DNA of 64,000 bases from positions 1 through 64,000 of the forward strand of contig QANT01006251.1 in assembly GCA_003254885.1 (NCBI GenBank). The letters run 5' to 3'. The notes under the pieces were generated by a model, which saw only the letters and a program-made list of their open reading frames with translations, ran no database searches and had not been told where the DNA came from. The position numbers were made by a program, and so were the translations under genes. This DNA is from Purshia tridentata. Taxonomy: Eukaryota; Streptophyta; Magnoliopsida; Rosales; Rosaceae. Within the stretch, counting starts at the first letter, position 1. Each line of letters opens with the position of its first letter. Shown one piece after another: positions 38,346-50,175 of this stretch.

Positions 38346-39224
38346 AGGGTAAATTATAATTTAATACTTTAATTTTACTTCTAATTTCAAGTTAGTATAT
38401 TTAATTCAAAAAGTGTTAATTTTCTATTTCAATTTCAAATTCATGTTAACTTTATACCTATTTTAGTCTTTCCGTCAAAATAACCGTTAATTACTAACGT
38501 GGCGTATTCGAATCATTTCACTAATGTGGATGTTAGAATCGTCTGGGCCCAAATTTGAGAAACAACAGGCCCAGTCTAAGAATGAAGCCCTAAATAAGAA
38601 TGAAGCCCAAAAGGGCAAAAGATGCAAATTGGAGTCCAGAAGTAAACGGTAAGAACTTTAATTGTAATAACAACTCATTTATTCCCATTAAACCACCCAC
38701 GTATCCCAAAGAAAGATGCCCACGATCAAATGCATTGAAAATGCATAACGGGAGGGAAATAAAGGGCGCGAAGGTGGAAAATAACGGAAAAAACTACTTT
38801 GCTATAAAAAGGTAGCATACCCCCATGCAAAGGAGAGGATCAATACTGGAAAAACACTAGAAAATATACTGAAACTTTTCTCATTTAAGTATCGGAGTGT
38901 TTTTACAGGTACACCCCCCTCAAAGAATTTCGACAACATTGAAGACGGAAACCACTACTATCAAAGTGAAGGCTTTCAATTGATTGATTTATTGTTTGTT
39001 ATTAAAATTAGGCCAAACGAGAATTTTAGCATCAACAACTAATTATTGACTTGACTTTTTAAAATTGACACATAGAAGAAAATTGATTATCCAAACCCTT
39101 TCATTCTCTTTATCTCTATAAATTTAAAGTTGAGGTATAAAATTGACACTTTTTTATTCAATAATATTAACTTGAAATCAGAAGATTCAGAAATAAAGTT
39201 GAAGTATTAAATTGTAATTTACCT
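38346..39224. mobile_element. TIR element carrying a nested LTR
   Basis: The left end (from GGTAAATTATAATTTAATAC) and the reverse complement of the right end (GGTAAATTACAATTTAATAC) match over roughly 80 bp with gaps, including AATTTCAAGTTA and AAGTGT-AATTTT words. Without the inserted LTR the element is about 360 bp and non-coding, i.e. MITE-sized. Superfamily not assigned. Confidence 0.6.
38525..39037. mobile_element. Solo LTR (513 bp) nested in a TIR element
   Basis: Starts TGTGGATG and ends CATCAACA, with a perfect 5 bp target-site duplication ACTAA at 38520-38524 and 39038-39042. A promoter-like GCTATAAAAAGG lies at 38801-38812, as expected inside an LTR. No internal region or second LTR accompanies it, so it is a solo LTR. 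The perfect duplication argues against great age, but one LTR cannot be dated. Family unknown. Confidence 0.7.
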
Positions 39225-41501
39225 AATAATACATGTGCTAATCATTAACTTAAGGTCTTCTTAATTCGGGTAAAAATTGCCTGACCCACAAAAAATTACT
39301 CGCTTCACTTCAATATGTTCACATAGGGATATGAATGTAATTGACAGTTTTAATAACATACTACTCGATCATGTCCTTACATTTAAAAAGAAAATTGTAC
39401 AATAAAAGTTGTGATATGCACCTCTCTGTGTCTACTTTTTGCCTCTTTGGTGTACACATGTTTATTTCTCTCTCTCTCAAGAAGAGATCTTGCTTTTGTT
39501 ACATATATGCATGATGGTAGCAGGACTCGCATATCTGGTTCAGAAAAGCCAATTTTTCGGGTGGATGGAGCAATTAAAAATGTGGGAAACACTCCTCTAT
39601 ATATCATCTCTCCAAAAAGGCCATGGACAACAAAATATTGGAGAAACAATGCCGACCACAACCATGATGGTTCCCTTTTTCTTTCTTATGGGTCATAATC
39701 GTCCTAATCTTCTTTTCTTGGGCTGGACTATAAAGATAATGGGCTGACTGGCCCACCTACTCTGGCCAATCAGTCTTTTCTCAAATTATCACTGTCCATC
39801 AAAAGGACAAAAGGACAAAACACCAAATGTGTGGGATATACGACCTGTCGTCCAGTGGTTAATTGGGTCGATTGCATGGACCAATAGGACTCTGCCGACC
39901 CGCATAGTGAGAATCTAATGAAAACTACGTGGCCTGAGCCGTCCAATCAATGCAGTCACATTGTGATGACCTTTATTGGTTTGTGTGGTCAAATTCTGAC
40001 CTTGGCTCAAGTTATAAAGTGGGGGCGGTGTTGTGCCCTTATGGTGAGGAGCACCGTAGGGACGCCTCCAGATTTGCGGCGTCTACCAAGTCTTGGAAAG
40101 TCGCACGTGGTATCTCTGTTCAATATTTCACTCCCATGTGTGGATCTCATCGATTTCAAAACATAAAATCCAAAATAGTCACCAAATTGATTAGAATTAG
40201 ACATAATATTCTTGTCATGAAATTCCCAAATGTAGCCTACGCCATCAGACCATCCGTGTCAAGTTAGACCATCCGTGGGCTCAATTTTAAAGAAAATTGG
40301 GAGTATGATTAGGATGTAAATATTCCAATAAAAAAAAGACAAGTTAAACGATTTAGAAATTCTTATTTTAAAATTAAAATAGGGAATTGGTCAATTTAGT
40401 AATGAATATGCGTCCGTGAATATAGGTATGGCACTTTGAATCTCATTTACAATAATCAACCTCAAAAATGCACAGGGTGCATGGTATTGTTTGTTTCCAA
40501 GTCCCATCAAGACTCTTTTGAACACTTCTTTAATCGGACGAATTTTTACTTACAATGTGGGACTCTAGAACATGATGTGTTCAATGATGTACTCATGAAA
40601 CTTTTAAAGTTAATCTAATATAGAGGTTGATTTGATTATAAAGATTTTAATGAATTTATGACATTTTTGCATAATATGAGTAAGAATAAATAGCTGGTAG
40701 TATAATATTGATCGATATTGTTTCTCTACTCTTTGTGTGTGTTGGTAAAAATTGGTGAAACCAGCTATGGTGTGGATATATACCATGCAATCATGCATAC
40801 AAATTTAAAAGTTCACAATTTATATTTTAAAATAAAAAAAGTGAACCATCTGAATCAAATTTATATTTCCTTCAAGGGATTGATTCTTTTGAAAGAATCC
40901 TAGAATGCGACATTTTTCTTTGAATTTTTGCAGTGCACACATTACAATGAACGGGGACACAAGCAGTTAGTGTGAGACAAAGGAGGGGTCAGATTCAGAG
41001 CCTCAGAGGTAACCTCATGATGTTAGTAGGGTTGGCCTAGCCCCATTAATCAATTTAATCTGAGGAAAACAGAAAAGAAATAAACTTTTGTGTCTATTAT
41101 CCTTTGAGTAGTGGCCTTAGTGTCCGTAATTTTCCTCCATCTACATACAAATTTTTGTTAAGAGTATGGGCTAACAGCGACAGTGGCTTGTACTAGTATG
41201 GGCCAACAGTGACAGTGATGTGGGTTCCTATGAACTCTTCTTTAGGCTTTAGGAGCTTGTATTAGTTGGGCTCAACGGTATATGCACAAGGAGTCCAACT
41301 ACCAATTGGACTAAATGGACCTGGGCCTGTTCAGTAGTAGGCTTCAGTGCAGGGCCAACCAGGAAACACTTGGGAAATTCCTTTTTTTCAGAATCTATTA
41401 GAAAGAGATGCTGCTGAATGCTGATGTCCTGCCAATGCCAGATATCCAAGCTGAAGTCTTTATGTAGTTATGTTGATTTTGAATTATATCAGGGCCTGTT
41501 A
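39225..41501. other. Long spacer, part 2
   Basis: The stretch 39700-40290 is less AT-rich and has promoter-like motifs (ACGTGG, CCAAT, GTTATAAAG), plus the inverted pair GGTCA-5-TGACC near 39987-40001. No protein I recognise follows. A 12 bp word AGACCATCCGTG is repeated at about 40247 and 40266. The rest is AT-rich with no supported gene. Confidence 0.35.
41163..41226. repeat. Two-copy tandem repeat, period 32 bp
   Basis: AGTATGGGCTAACAGCGACA at 41163 recurs at 41195 as AGTATGGGCCAACAGTGACA. The copies lie just beyond the 3' end of the PPR gene. Confidence 0.6.
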
Positions 41502-43589
41502 TTACCACCAGTCCTTGCAGGAGCAATTCCCATTGATAAAATGATGAAATCTTTTTGAATCTCTTAAGATGATAGACCGTCCAATAACTTGAGATACAAA
41601 CTTCATAAACTCATGGCAGTCACCACAAACACGAATGTTCTTTATAATTCTTATGGGTACCTCTCCATGAGGTTTCTTGGTCAAACCAAATGCAAGAGCA
41701 AGTTTTTCACTGTGATAACAGATGGACTCAAATTTCTCCTCCTCCCCAACATTATGCAGAACAAGTTTTGTATCAGGAGCAAACCCAGCTCCCTGCAGTT
41801 TCCTTATCAGTGTGTTCAGTTCTTCATAAATTTCTTCTGTTTCTGGATGATTTCGATCTTCTGATACAAATTTGTGGATCTTGTTGTCAATCTCAATCCA
41901 ACTGTAAGCAGCAGATTTCTTAACATTCCTGGACTTCATGAGAGACCTCATATAGGACAAATCTTTCCATCTTCCAGTAGCAGCATACATGTTGGAAAGC
42001 ATGACATAAGGTCCAGCACTGAGTGGGTCCAATTCAAAGAGATGTCCAGCTGCAATCTCCGCGTGTTTGATGTCACCTTTCATTGCACAAACAGATTGAA
42101 GAGTGGACCAAATCAAACTATTTGGTTCATGGGGCATACTCTTGATAAGATCTACTGCTTTATTTATGTAGCCTGAATGGCCAAGGAGACGGACCATACA
42201 TGAATAATGATCCATAGTGGGTGTCATACCATGCCGTTCACTTATTGAATCAAAATATATCTGTCCTTGTTCAATCAAATTAGCATGGACACAAGCCGAT
42301 AAAACACCTATGAAAGTAACATTATCTGGATTTATGTTTTCTTGTAACATGTTCTCATAGAGGGCCAAGGCCTTTAGATCTTGTCCATTTTGTGCATAAC
42401 CCGTTATCATAGCATTCCAAGAAACTACATTCCGAGATGGCATCATTTTGAAAACTTTCCAAGCATCTGCCGCAATTCCACATTTGCAATACATATCAAC
42501 AAGAGCGCTAGACACAAGCAAATGATCATCTACTCCCATATGAACTGATTTTCCATGAAGAACCTGACCGTGATACAAAGCCGATAATTTGGCACAGGAA
42601 CTAACTACACTTGATATGGTAAAGCTATCAGGTCTGACATTTTCCAATAGCATCTCAACAAACAATATCAAAGCATCCTCCTCTCTGCCAATCTGTGCAT
42701 ATCCCACTACCATTGTTGTCCAACAAATCTTATCCTTCTCCCTAACCTCATCAAATGCCTTCCTTGCTTCGGCTATTTGTCCACTTTGAAAGTAAGCAGT
42801 GAGAACATTTGACACCGTAAACTGGTCAGGCTTGAACCCTGATGATTGCATTTCACGAAACAAATCAATGCATTTCTCAGGCTGCCCATTTTTCAAATAC
42901 CCAGAAATCATCGAATTCCAGGACACCAAATTCTTATCAACCACCCAATCAAACAACCACCGAGCCCGATCAATGTCACCACACTTGGCATACAAATCCA
43001 TCAACGCATTCGAAAGAAAAACATTCCCTCCCAAATTACCAACAACAACTCTCCCATGAATTTGCTTCCCAAGCCTAAAATCCAGTAACTTGGAGCACGC
43101 TTGTAACACGCTCACGAATGTATACTCCGAAGGCACAAACCCTTCTTCTTGCATTTTAACCAAAACCTCAAACGCCTTGCGGAAACGCCCACTTACAGCC
43201 GTACCCGCAATCACTGTATTGTACGAAACCACATCTCGAGAAGGCATTTGATCAAATATCACCCCCAATTCCTCAACAGACCCCGATTTCGCATACGCAG
43301 AAAGCATGGAATTCCATGAATATACGTCTTTCTTGGGCATTTTGTCAAACAGGTCTCGAGCGTCGCCAAGTTTCCCGGACTTAGCATAGAGCTGCAGGAT
43401 CCTATTATGGAGGAAAGTCTTAGTGGGCTGAAAGAAGTGAAGGTCCATGTGAGACTGCAATCTCTTTGCTTGGGCAACGTCGTTGGCTCGAACGCATTCG
43501 AGCACGAGCCGAGTGTAGGTCTCAGAGGTGGCACAGCCACGAGAGTATAAGAGGTCTATGGCGTCACCAAGCTTGTGCTTAGATTTCAT
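41502..43589 (-). CDS. Pentatricopeptide repeat protein, PLS-E-DYW class
   Basis: Intronless, 695 aa. DYW-class PPR proteins bind organellar RNA and usually direct C-to-U editing in mitochondria or plastids. A run of P, L and S motifs fills about residues 20-560, for example NRILQLYAKSGKLGDARDLF, VVSYNTVIAGTAVSG, LVSWNSMISGYLKNGQPEKC and NVVSWNAMITGYAQNGQDLK. E/E+ motifs follow (YVMLSNMYAATGRWKDLSYM, YSWIEIDNKIHKFVSED). The DYW deaminase domain includes YHSEKLALAFGL (the HxE zinc/catalytic motif), VCGDCHEFMKFVS (CxxC) and HHFINGNCSCKDWW. The last three residues are DWW rather than DYW. No obvious strong presequence is visible at MKSKHKLGD. The target site and Arabidopsis orthologue are not known to me. 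Confidence 0.92.
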   Translation of the reverse strand: MKSKHKLGDAIDLLYSRGCATSETYTRLVLECVRANDVAQAKRLQSHMDLHFFQPTKTFLHNRILQLYAKSGKLGDARDLFDKMPKKDVYSWNSMLSAYAKSGSVEELGVIFDQMPSRDVVSYNTVIAGTAVSGRFRKAFEVLVKMQEEGFVPSEYTFVSVLQACSKLLDFRLGKQIHGRVVVGNLGGNVFLSNALMDLYAKCGDIDRARWLFDWVVDKNLVSWNSMISGYLKNGQPEKCIDLFREMQSSGFKPDQFTVSNVLTAYFQSGQIAEARKAFDEVREKDKICWTTMVVGYAQIGREEDALILFVEMLLENVRPDSFTISSVVSSCAKLSALYHGQVLHGKSVHMGVDDHLLVSSALVDMYCKCGIAADAWKVFKMMPSRNVVSWNAMITGYAQNGQDLKALALYENMLQENINPDNVTFIGVLSACVHANLIEQGQIYFDSISERHGMTPTMDHYSCMVRLLGHSGYINKAVDLIKSMPHEPNSLIWSTLQSVCAMKGDIKHAEIAAGHLFELDPLSAGPYVMLSNMYAATGRWKDLSYMRSLMKSRNVKKSAAYSWIEIDNKIHKFVSEDRNHPETEEIYEELNTLIRKLQGAGFAPDTKLVLHNVGEEEKFESICYHSEKLALAFGLTKKPHGEVPIRIIKNIRVCGDCHEFMKFVSQVIGRSIILRDSKRFHHFINGNCSCKDWW

Positions 43590-43868
43590 GTTTACGCTTT
43601 GAGTTTGAATTACAGTTTTCCGTTATATGGGTCTCAAACTACATGGCCGCTAAATATTGAAACGGAACAAAATGGTACGTGGTCCATGAAATACCCGAAC
43701 CTTATTATGTTCATGGGTCCACAAATTACCCATTAGCTTATCTAATGGGGTCGGCCCAATCTAAGGTTTATGTCATTACGTGGCAATACTAGTAAATAAG
43801 TTTCCAAACCTCTACTAGATAATCCTATAACAAACAAATCAATCTTATATTAATTTTGTGGAGCAAAT

Positions 43869-44172
43869 GATATAGTATCAGTTTGGTCCACAAACTTATT
43901 TTTGAATTTTATAGTGCTTGAACTTTGACTGGTGTATCACTTAAATCCATTTCGTCAATATTAATTATATGTCAAGCATGCAAACCACTTTTGAAATGTA
44001 CAAAATTAAAAATAGTAACTCACCGCATTTTTCTTTCTCCAACATGATATATATGACTAAATTAACAGAAAAATATAGATGAAATTGAAGAAATTTACTA
44101 AATATTATACACGAGCGAAAGTTCATGGATTATAAAATTTACAAACATGTTTGTGGACAAAAGTGATAATCG
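43869..44172. mobile_element. MITE with ~60 bp TIRs
   Basis: The left arm (TTTGGTCCACAAACTTATTT, AATTTTATAGTGCTTGAACT) and the reverse complement of the right arm (TTTGTCCACAAACATGTTTG, AATTTTATAATCCATGAACT) align over about 60 bp. The centre is non-coding. The ends and target-site duplication are not firmly set. Confidence 0.65.
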
Positions 44173-45705
44173 AGATAGAGTTTAAGAATCATTAATATAA
44201 TTGTCTCTAATTTTGTAATATGAAGAAGGAAAGTCATTCAAATTTTAAACTTATTCAAATAAAGTAAACAAAAATATCACTAAAGTAATAACTAACTGGT
44301 AATCAGTATTTTATTAAGGTAATCCAACAAAATAGTTGGGTTGTAATTGTATAATGTTGTTGTAAATAAATTATAATACAGGGCTAAGATTGAGGTTTCT
44401 TTTTTTCTTTTGATCTGGGGTAAGAATCTAAGATTGAGGTTGAGCAGTATTTATTCAACTGTGAGCAAAATGCATTTGACTCTGAATAGAAAACCTGTGG
44501 AATCTATGGACTTCACATGTCAATGTTTTATTAGAGCAGTTGGTGCCCAATAATTTTTCATGTCTATTGTATATAGTTGAGAGTTGAGAGCTGACCATTT
44601 CCTAATTCATAGGCAATTATATTGGCAGTGTGTTGAGCAAGTCTGCAAGGGCCCTTTCTTCTGGATGAGAAAATCCAGCTGAGGTCCAAAGGCTCATTGA
44701 CTGGAATTAATCATATGATTAATATTAAATTAAGGAACGTATAACGTAATCAACGTCCTAATTAAGTGTCCAAATGGCCACATGAATAATATATATGATT
44801 GGTAAGTAATAACGAACACATAATTACATTACGTTAAATATATACAATATGATTATCAATGGATTAATTAAACTTATTAATGACTTGCAAATGTGTGCCA
44901 AATGGAACATCCATGCACAGCTCTCCTTACAACGCTTAAGGCCAACTAGCCAGCCAATGCAGGCCTTGTGTTCCATTGGGTAATTTGGGTTATGGCATTC
45001 ACTTTCAAATTTTGACTCAGTTGTGGAATTGAGGTGTGTAAATAGGACAATATATATGGAAAGTGTCATTATTTAAAGCAATAAAGCAGTCACCTTTGTT
45101 GGCTGAACTATAACCAACTGCAACAATATTAAAGCAGATATTCAATTCCAAATATTTTTCTTCTTCTTCTTGTTTTTTTGTGTTTTTAAAAAAAATTTTT
45201 TTTTTTCTGGTGATGGATAGGACAATTACCAGACTTATTTGATGGTTTGCAAGGACAAAACCCAAAGTAGAACAAGTTGGAAGTTGGCAGCGGTAACTGA
45301 TTTGGACCTGAATCCAGGAAACAACAATCATGGAACCACTCAACTCACTGGCATGTAGTGTTCCCCAATATTCGGCTTCGCTCATTCGGTGGCTTCAGCT
45401 TTAATTAAACTACATAAATTATATCAACAAAAATCGCCAAAGTGATTTTTTATTTTTATTTTTAATTTGCTTTTTTGGCTTTAATAAAGATGCAAACTTG
45501 GAACAGAAATGGAGGAATATAAAAATAATATAAAGTTTAAGTTGTTAAGAAGAAAAGCTGAAATGGATGATGACAACGAGACCCATCATCATCATCCTTC
45601 CTATGATTTATTCAAATCATCTTTTTATCCATCTCAGATAGTCAGATTCTCTAATGTAAGAATGTCCTCCTTCATCTAACACATAAAAAAAAGAACAGTA
45701 AATCC

Positions 45706-45753
45706 GAATTTTGTAATTCTTTTTTTTTTTTGGCCATGAATTTTGTAATTCTT
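45706..45753 (-). mobile_element. Micro-retroposon insertion, copy 3: TGGCC-poly(A), minus strand
   Basis: GAATTTTGTAATTCTTT is found at 45706-45722 and again at 45738-45754. Between the copies, read on the minus strand, is ATGGCC followed by a run of A that merges with the repeat. Same arrangement as the copies at 14238 and 24087 but opposite orientation. Confidence 0.6.
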
Positions 45754-46022
45754 TTATGCTGACAAGTTTGACATGCAAATCAGTATATGTTAATACCAAA
45801 TCTAACTCCCTATTATTATTTTTCAAGTTTCCTACTTTTCTCTCCTCCTTCAAGGACACAGTCCACACCAAACAAAACCACCCCATCTTCTTCCCCTCCC
45901 ATAATTCATTTCAATCCCATCAAGACGCACACACGCACAGACACATACTTTTCTGATGTGGGTTTTTCTATCTTTACCATAAAGCAAGAAAGTGGGTGAC
46001 TATCTGCAAAAATTCTCTATCC

Positions 46023-46023
<1 letters not shown>

Positions 46024-46068
<45 letters not shown>
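46024..46068 (+). repeat. (TC)n microsatellite in the DUF810 leader
   Basis: About 22 CT units lie 155 bp before the start codon, probably in the 5' UTR or core promoter. Such tracts act as GAGA-type elements in plants, though no effect is shown here. Confidence 0.8.
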
Positions 46069-46076
<8 letters not shown>

Positions 46077-46223
46077 GTGTTTGAAATTCAGTACCTTTCT
46101 ATTTATCACACTACACCATCATGGCTTCCTTCAAAGTCAAGCAAGAATAAAGAAGGCCCTTCCCCTTCACCCACTGTCCCCGCCAAAGCCTTTTCCTTTT
46201 TCCCACTCTATCTCAAACCAAAA

Positions 46224-49200
46224 ATGGCTCAGATGCTCAGAGACAGAGTATTTGGAAACTCCAAGAGACACACCCAAACCCACAATCCAATCCAAACCAC
46301 CATGCCCGTTTACCCGGTAGAACACCTTCCCAGCCCATTTGGCGATGTGGGTTCGAACCTGTCGGACTCGGAGCTCCGAGAAACCGTCTACGAGATCCTA
46401 GTCGGGGCCTGCCGGAGTACCGGGGCCAAACCGCTGACCTACATCCCACAGTCCGAGAAAACCGACCGGACCACTCCATCTTCGCTTCAGAGGTCGCTGA
46501 CGTCATCGGCGGCAAGCCGGGTGAAGAAGGCTCTGGGTTTGAAGCAAACGTCGTCGTCTAGGAGGAGACTTGATGGTGTTGACTCGGTGAGTCAGGGAAG
46601 GAGTAAGCGGTCCGTGCCGATTTGGGAGCTTATGAAGGTTCAGATGAGGGTGTCGGAGCAGACTGATACGAGGGTTAGGAGAGCCCTTTTGAGGGTCGCT
46701 GCTGGTCAGGTTTGTGAATTGTGATGTGAAGCTCTGTTTTTGGATGGCCCTTTTAATTTATTTTTTTTATGAGGGGGAGTTGAGTATTTTAATTGGGATG
46801 CTGGTGTATGTAATGGACGTTGCTTGTGTTCGGTTTCTCAGAAAATGAAAGGAAGCGAAAGGAAAATGAAATTCTGAATGATAGAGAAATCGACTCTTGA
46901 ACACTCTTTTTAAAGTCTTAATTATAGAGGAAATTAATTGTATAAGACTCTTTTTAAGTACTTTTTAATTATTGTAAACTTTGGCATTTCTAATGACATG
47001 TAGTTCTCGAAGCCTCAATTTTATTTATAACCTGAATAGATTACAGAGCCATTGGGTTGTGGGTATGTGAATTCAGGTTGATATTAAATTTAGAAATTGA
47101 ATAGAATACGATATACATGGTTTTTGGCTGTCTGTGTTATCTTAATATAGCTTAGTGAATTACTAATGTTTTTTTTTTCTATTTATTAGCTCGGAAGACG
47201 TATAGAGTGCATGGTTTTGCCTCTCGAGCTACTGCTGCAGTTCAAGTCTTCAGACTTTCCCAATCAGCAAGAATATGAAGCTTGGCAGAGGAGACATTTG
47301 AAAGTTATGGAAGTGGGAATTCTTTTGCATCCTTATATGCCTTTAGATAAGAAAGGAACTGCTCCTCAACAGCTCCGGCAGATTATTCATGGGGCCTTAG
47401 AGAAACCCATAGAAAACGGAAAGAACAATGAGTCAATGCAAGTTCTCCGCAGTGCCGTTATGTCTCTTGCTTGCAGATCATTTGATGGGTCTGTTTCCGA
47501 CACATGCCACTGGGCAGATGGATTTCCATTGAACCTCAGACTCTACCAAATTCTCCTGGAATCATGTTTTGACCTGAATGAAGAAACATCTATTATTGAA
47601 GAGGTTGATGAGGTTTTAGAACTGATAAAGAAGACCTGGTTAGTCCTCGGAATGAACCAAATGCTGCATAATCTTTGTTTCTCATGGGTTTTATTTCATC
47701 GTTATGTTACAACTGGCCAAGTGGATAATGACCTGCTGGTTGCATCCAATAAACTGTTGGAGGATGTTGAACAAGATGCCAATGCCACAAAAGATATATC
47801 ATATTTGAAGATCTTAAGTTCAACATTGAGTTCGATATCGGGTTGGGCTGAGAAAAGGCTTCTTGCCTACCGTGATATTTTCCACAGTGGCAATATTGAA
47901 TCAATGCAGAGTATTGTCTCTCTCGGGGTATTATCAGCAAAACTACTGATAGAAGATACTTCTCACCAGTATCGTAGGAAGAGGAAAGAAGTTGATGTGG
48001 TTCGTGACAGGGTTGATGCTTACATAAGATCATCAATTCGCACTGCTTTTTCTCAGGCAAGTTTCCGCATTACTTTTGGGCAGTGATTAAACAGAGAGGC
48101 TGTAAACAATGTGTATTATGCTATGAATTATTCTTTCTTATGTCTGTCAGCTTATATAGAATTTATTGGAAAATCAGGGTCAGGAACTTTAACTATATAA
48201 ATTTTAATGATTTCATTTTTGTTCCTAGTTTCCTTGTTCATTCTTATATATTACCAACCTTGATTTCCATTTTGGATGTAAAATATATTGCTCAATATTC
48301 TGTATGATGTCTTATGGCAGAAACTGGAAAAGCTGGGTTCCAGCAAGTGTTTGTTGAAGAGCCAAAACAATCATTCTCCTGTTCTTTCCATCCTTTCACA
48401 AGATGTTAGCCAACTGGCTTTCAGTGAGAAGGAGATATTTGGTCCAGTATTGAAGAAATGGCACCCTCTTGCAACAGGCGTTGCTATGGCTACGCTACAT
48501 TCTTGCTATGGAAATGAGCTGAAGCAATTTGTGATGGGTGTCAGTGAACTGACTCCTGATACTATAAAAGTGCTGAGAGCTGCTGACAAATTGGAGAAAG
48601 ATCTTGTGCAGATTGCTGTTGAAGATTCAGTGGATAGTGAGGATGGTGGGAAATCTATCATAAGGGAGATGCCTCCTTATGAGGCTGAAGCTGTAATTGC
48701 CAAATTGGCGAAAGCTTGGATAAGGACAAGAGTGGACAGGCTGAAGGAATGGGTTGACAGAAATCTGCAACAAGAGGTATGTATTTTCTGTATCAACAAG
48801 CAACAAGAGTTGACAAACAAGTAATACAAGTGTCTGTGCTTGCATTTTTCTTCAATGCACAACATACAGAGATCAATAAATAAAGTAGGGACACAGTGAC
48901 AGTTTTGTGATCTTTTAGTAGTTTCATGCTCTAACCTTGTAAACTTTCTTTTTATAGGTATGGAATCCACGGGCAAACAAAGAGCATTTTGCTCCTTCTG
49001 CAATTGAAGTTTTACGCATTATAGATGAAACATTGGAAGCATTCTTTATGTTGCCAATACCTATGCATCCCGCCTTGGTTCCTGAATTGATGACTGGTCT
49101 TGACAGATGTCTTCAACACTATATATTGAAGGCCAAGTCTGGCTGTGGTATATATATTTCATAGCTTGCACTGGTGCATTGAATGTTAAAAGTTTATAAT

Positions 49201-50175
49201 CTCCATTGTAACCACCAGTTCTCCTTTGTGATCTGTGCAGGGACCCGAAGTACTTTCATTCCAACTATGCCGGCTTTGACCAGATGTTCAACAGGATCAA
49301 AATTTCATGGTGTATTCAAGAAGAAGGAAAGGTCACATATAAATCAGAGGAGGAAATCTCAGGTAGGAACTACAGATGGGGATGACTCCTTTGGGGTTCC
49401 ACAACTTTGTGTTCGAGTTAATACCTTGCAGCTTATTCGAATGGAGTTGGGTGTTTTTGAGAAGAGGATAATTGCCCATCTTGGGAACTCTGAATCCACT
49501 CAAGTGGATGATTTTGTAAATGGGATGGGAAAAATGTTTGAGCTTTCAGCATCTGCTTGTGCAGAAGGGATCCAACAACTTTGTGAGGCAACAGCATACA
49601 AGGTCATTTTCCATGACCTAAGTCATGTTCTTTGGGATGGTTTGTATATTGTGGAAGTATCGTCTTCTAGGATTGAGCCTTTTCTTCAGGAACTTGAGCA
49701 ATATTTAGAGATTATTTCATCAACGGTGCATGACAGAGTTAGAACACGTGTTATAACTGATGTAATGAAAGCTTCTTTTGATGGGTTTTTGTTGGTTTTG
49801 CTAGCTGGAGGCCCTTCTCGCACTTTCACACAGAAGGATTCTGCTATAATAGAAGAGGATTTTAAGTTTCTTACTGATTTATTCTGGTCGAATGGGGATG
49901 GACTGCCAGCTGATTTAATAGAGAAGTTCTCAACCACTGTTAAAGCCATACTCCCTCTGTACCGTGCTGATACTGATAACCTTATTGAACAGTTCAAACG
50001 TGCGATTCTGGAGAACTATGGCTCTTCTGCTAAATCCCGGCTTCCATTGCCTCCAACTTCAGGTGAGTGGAATTCCAATGAACCAAACACACTTGTACGT
50101 GTCTTGTGTTATCGGAATGATGAAACCGCAGCAAAGTTCCTTAAGAAGACTTATAACTTGCCTAAGAAGCTGTAA
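46224..50175 (+). CDS. DUF810 / MUN-domain protein (PATROL1 family)
   Basis: Five exons (46224-46709, 47190-48056, 48321-48776, 48958-49147, 49241-50175) join to 977 aa. It resembles the Arabidopsis DUF810 proteins At2g20010 and At2g25800. The better-known relative PATROL1 is a Munc13-like factor that helps deliver the proton pump to the plasma membrane, so a tethering role in exocytosis is a family-based inference. The start gives MAQMLRDRVFG, the N-terminus typical of this subclass. DLSDSELRETVYEILVGACR-like sequence (here NLSDSELRETVYEILVGACR) is the conserved opening block. Later blocks are IPIWELMKVQMRVSEQTD-like (VPIWELMKVQMRVSEQ), YEAWQRRHLKVMEVGILLHP, DLVQIAVEDSVDSEDGGKSI and, at the C-terminus, ETAAKFLKKTYNLPKKL. 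Intron 2 uses a GC donor. No membrane segment is seen. Confidence 0.9.
48057..48320 (+). other. GC-AG intron in the DUF810 gene
   Basis: Donor CAG|GCAAGT and acceptor GGCAG|AAACTG keep the frame (...TAFSQ|KLEKLG...). The nearest GT, four bases on, would shift it. GC donors occur in about 1% of plant introns and normally keep, as here, a strong AAGT context. Confidence 0.8.

Larger units (their letters stand above)
43590..46223. other. Spacer between divergent PPR and DUF810 genes
   Basis: Contains promoters for both, a MITE (43869-44172), a micro-retroposon (45706-45753) and a long (TC)n in the DUF810 leader. A minus-strand frame at 45017-45385 has no domain I can name and is not called. Confidence 0.5.

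Noticed and set aside
39918-40267. Two overlapping plus-strand frames after a GTTATAAAG box
   Set aside because: Neither product resembles a protein family; the promoter-like look alone is not enough to call a gene.
45017-45385. 122-codon minus-strand frame (starts MSEAEYWGTLHASE)
   Set aside because: The opening is suggestive but the rest degenerates into Lys/Glu-rich sequence from AT-rich DNA; no domain could be named.
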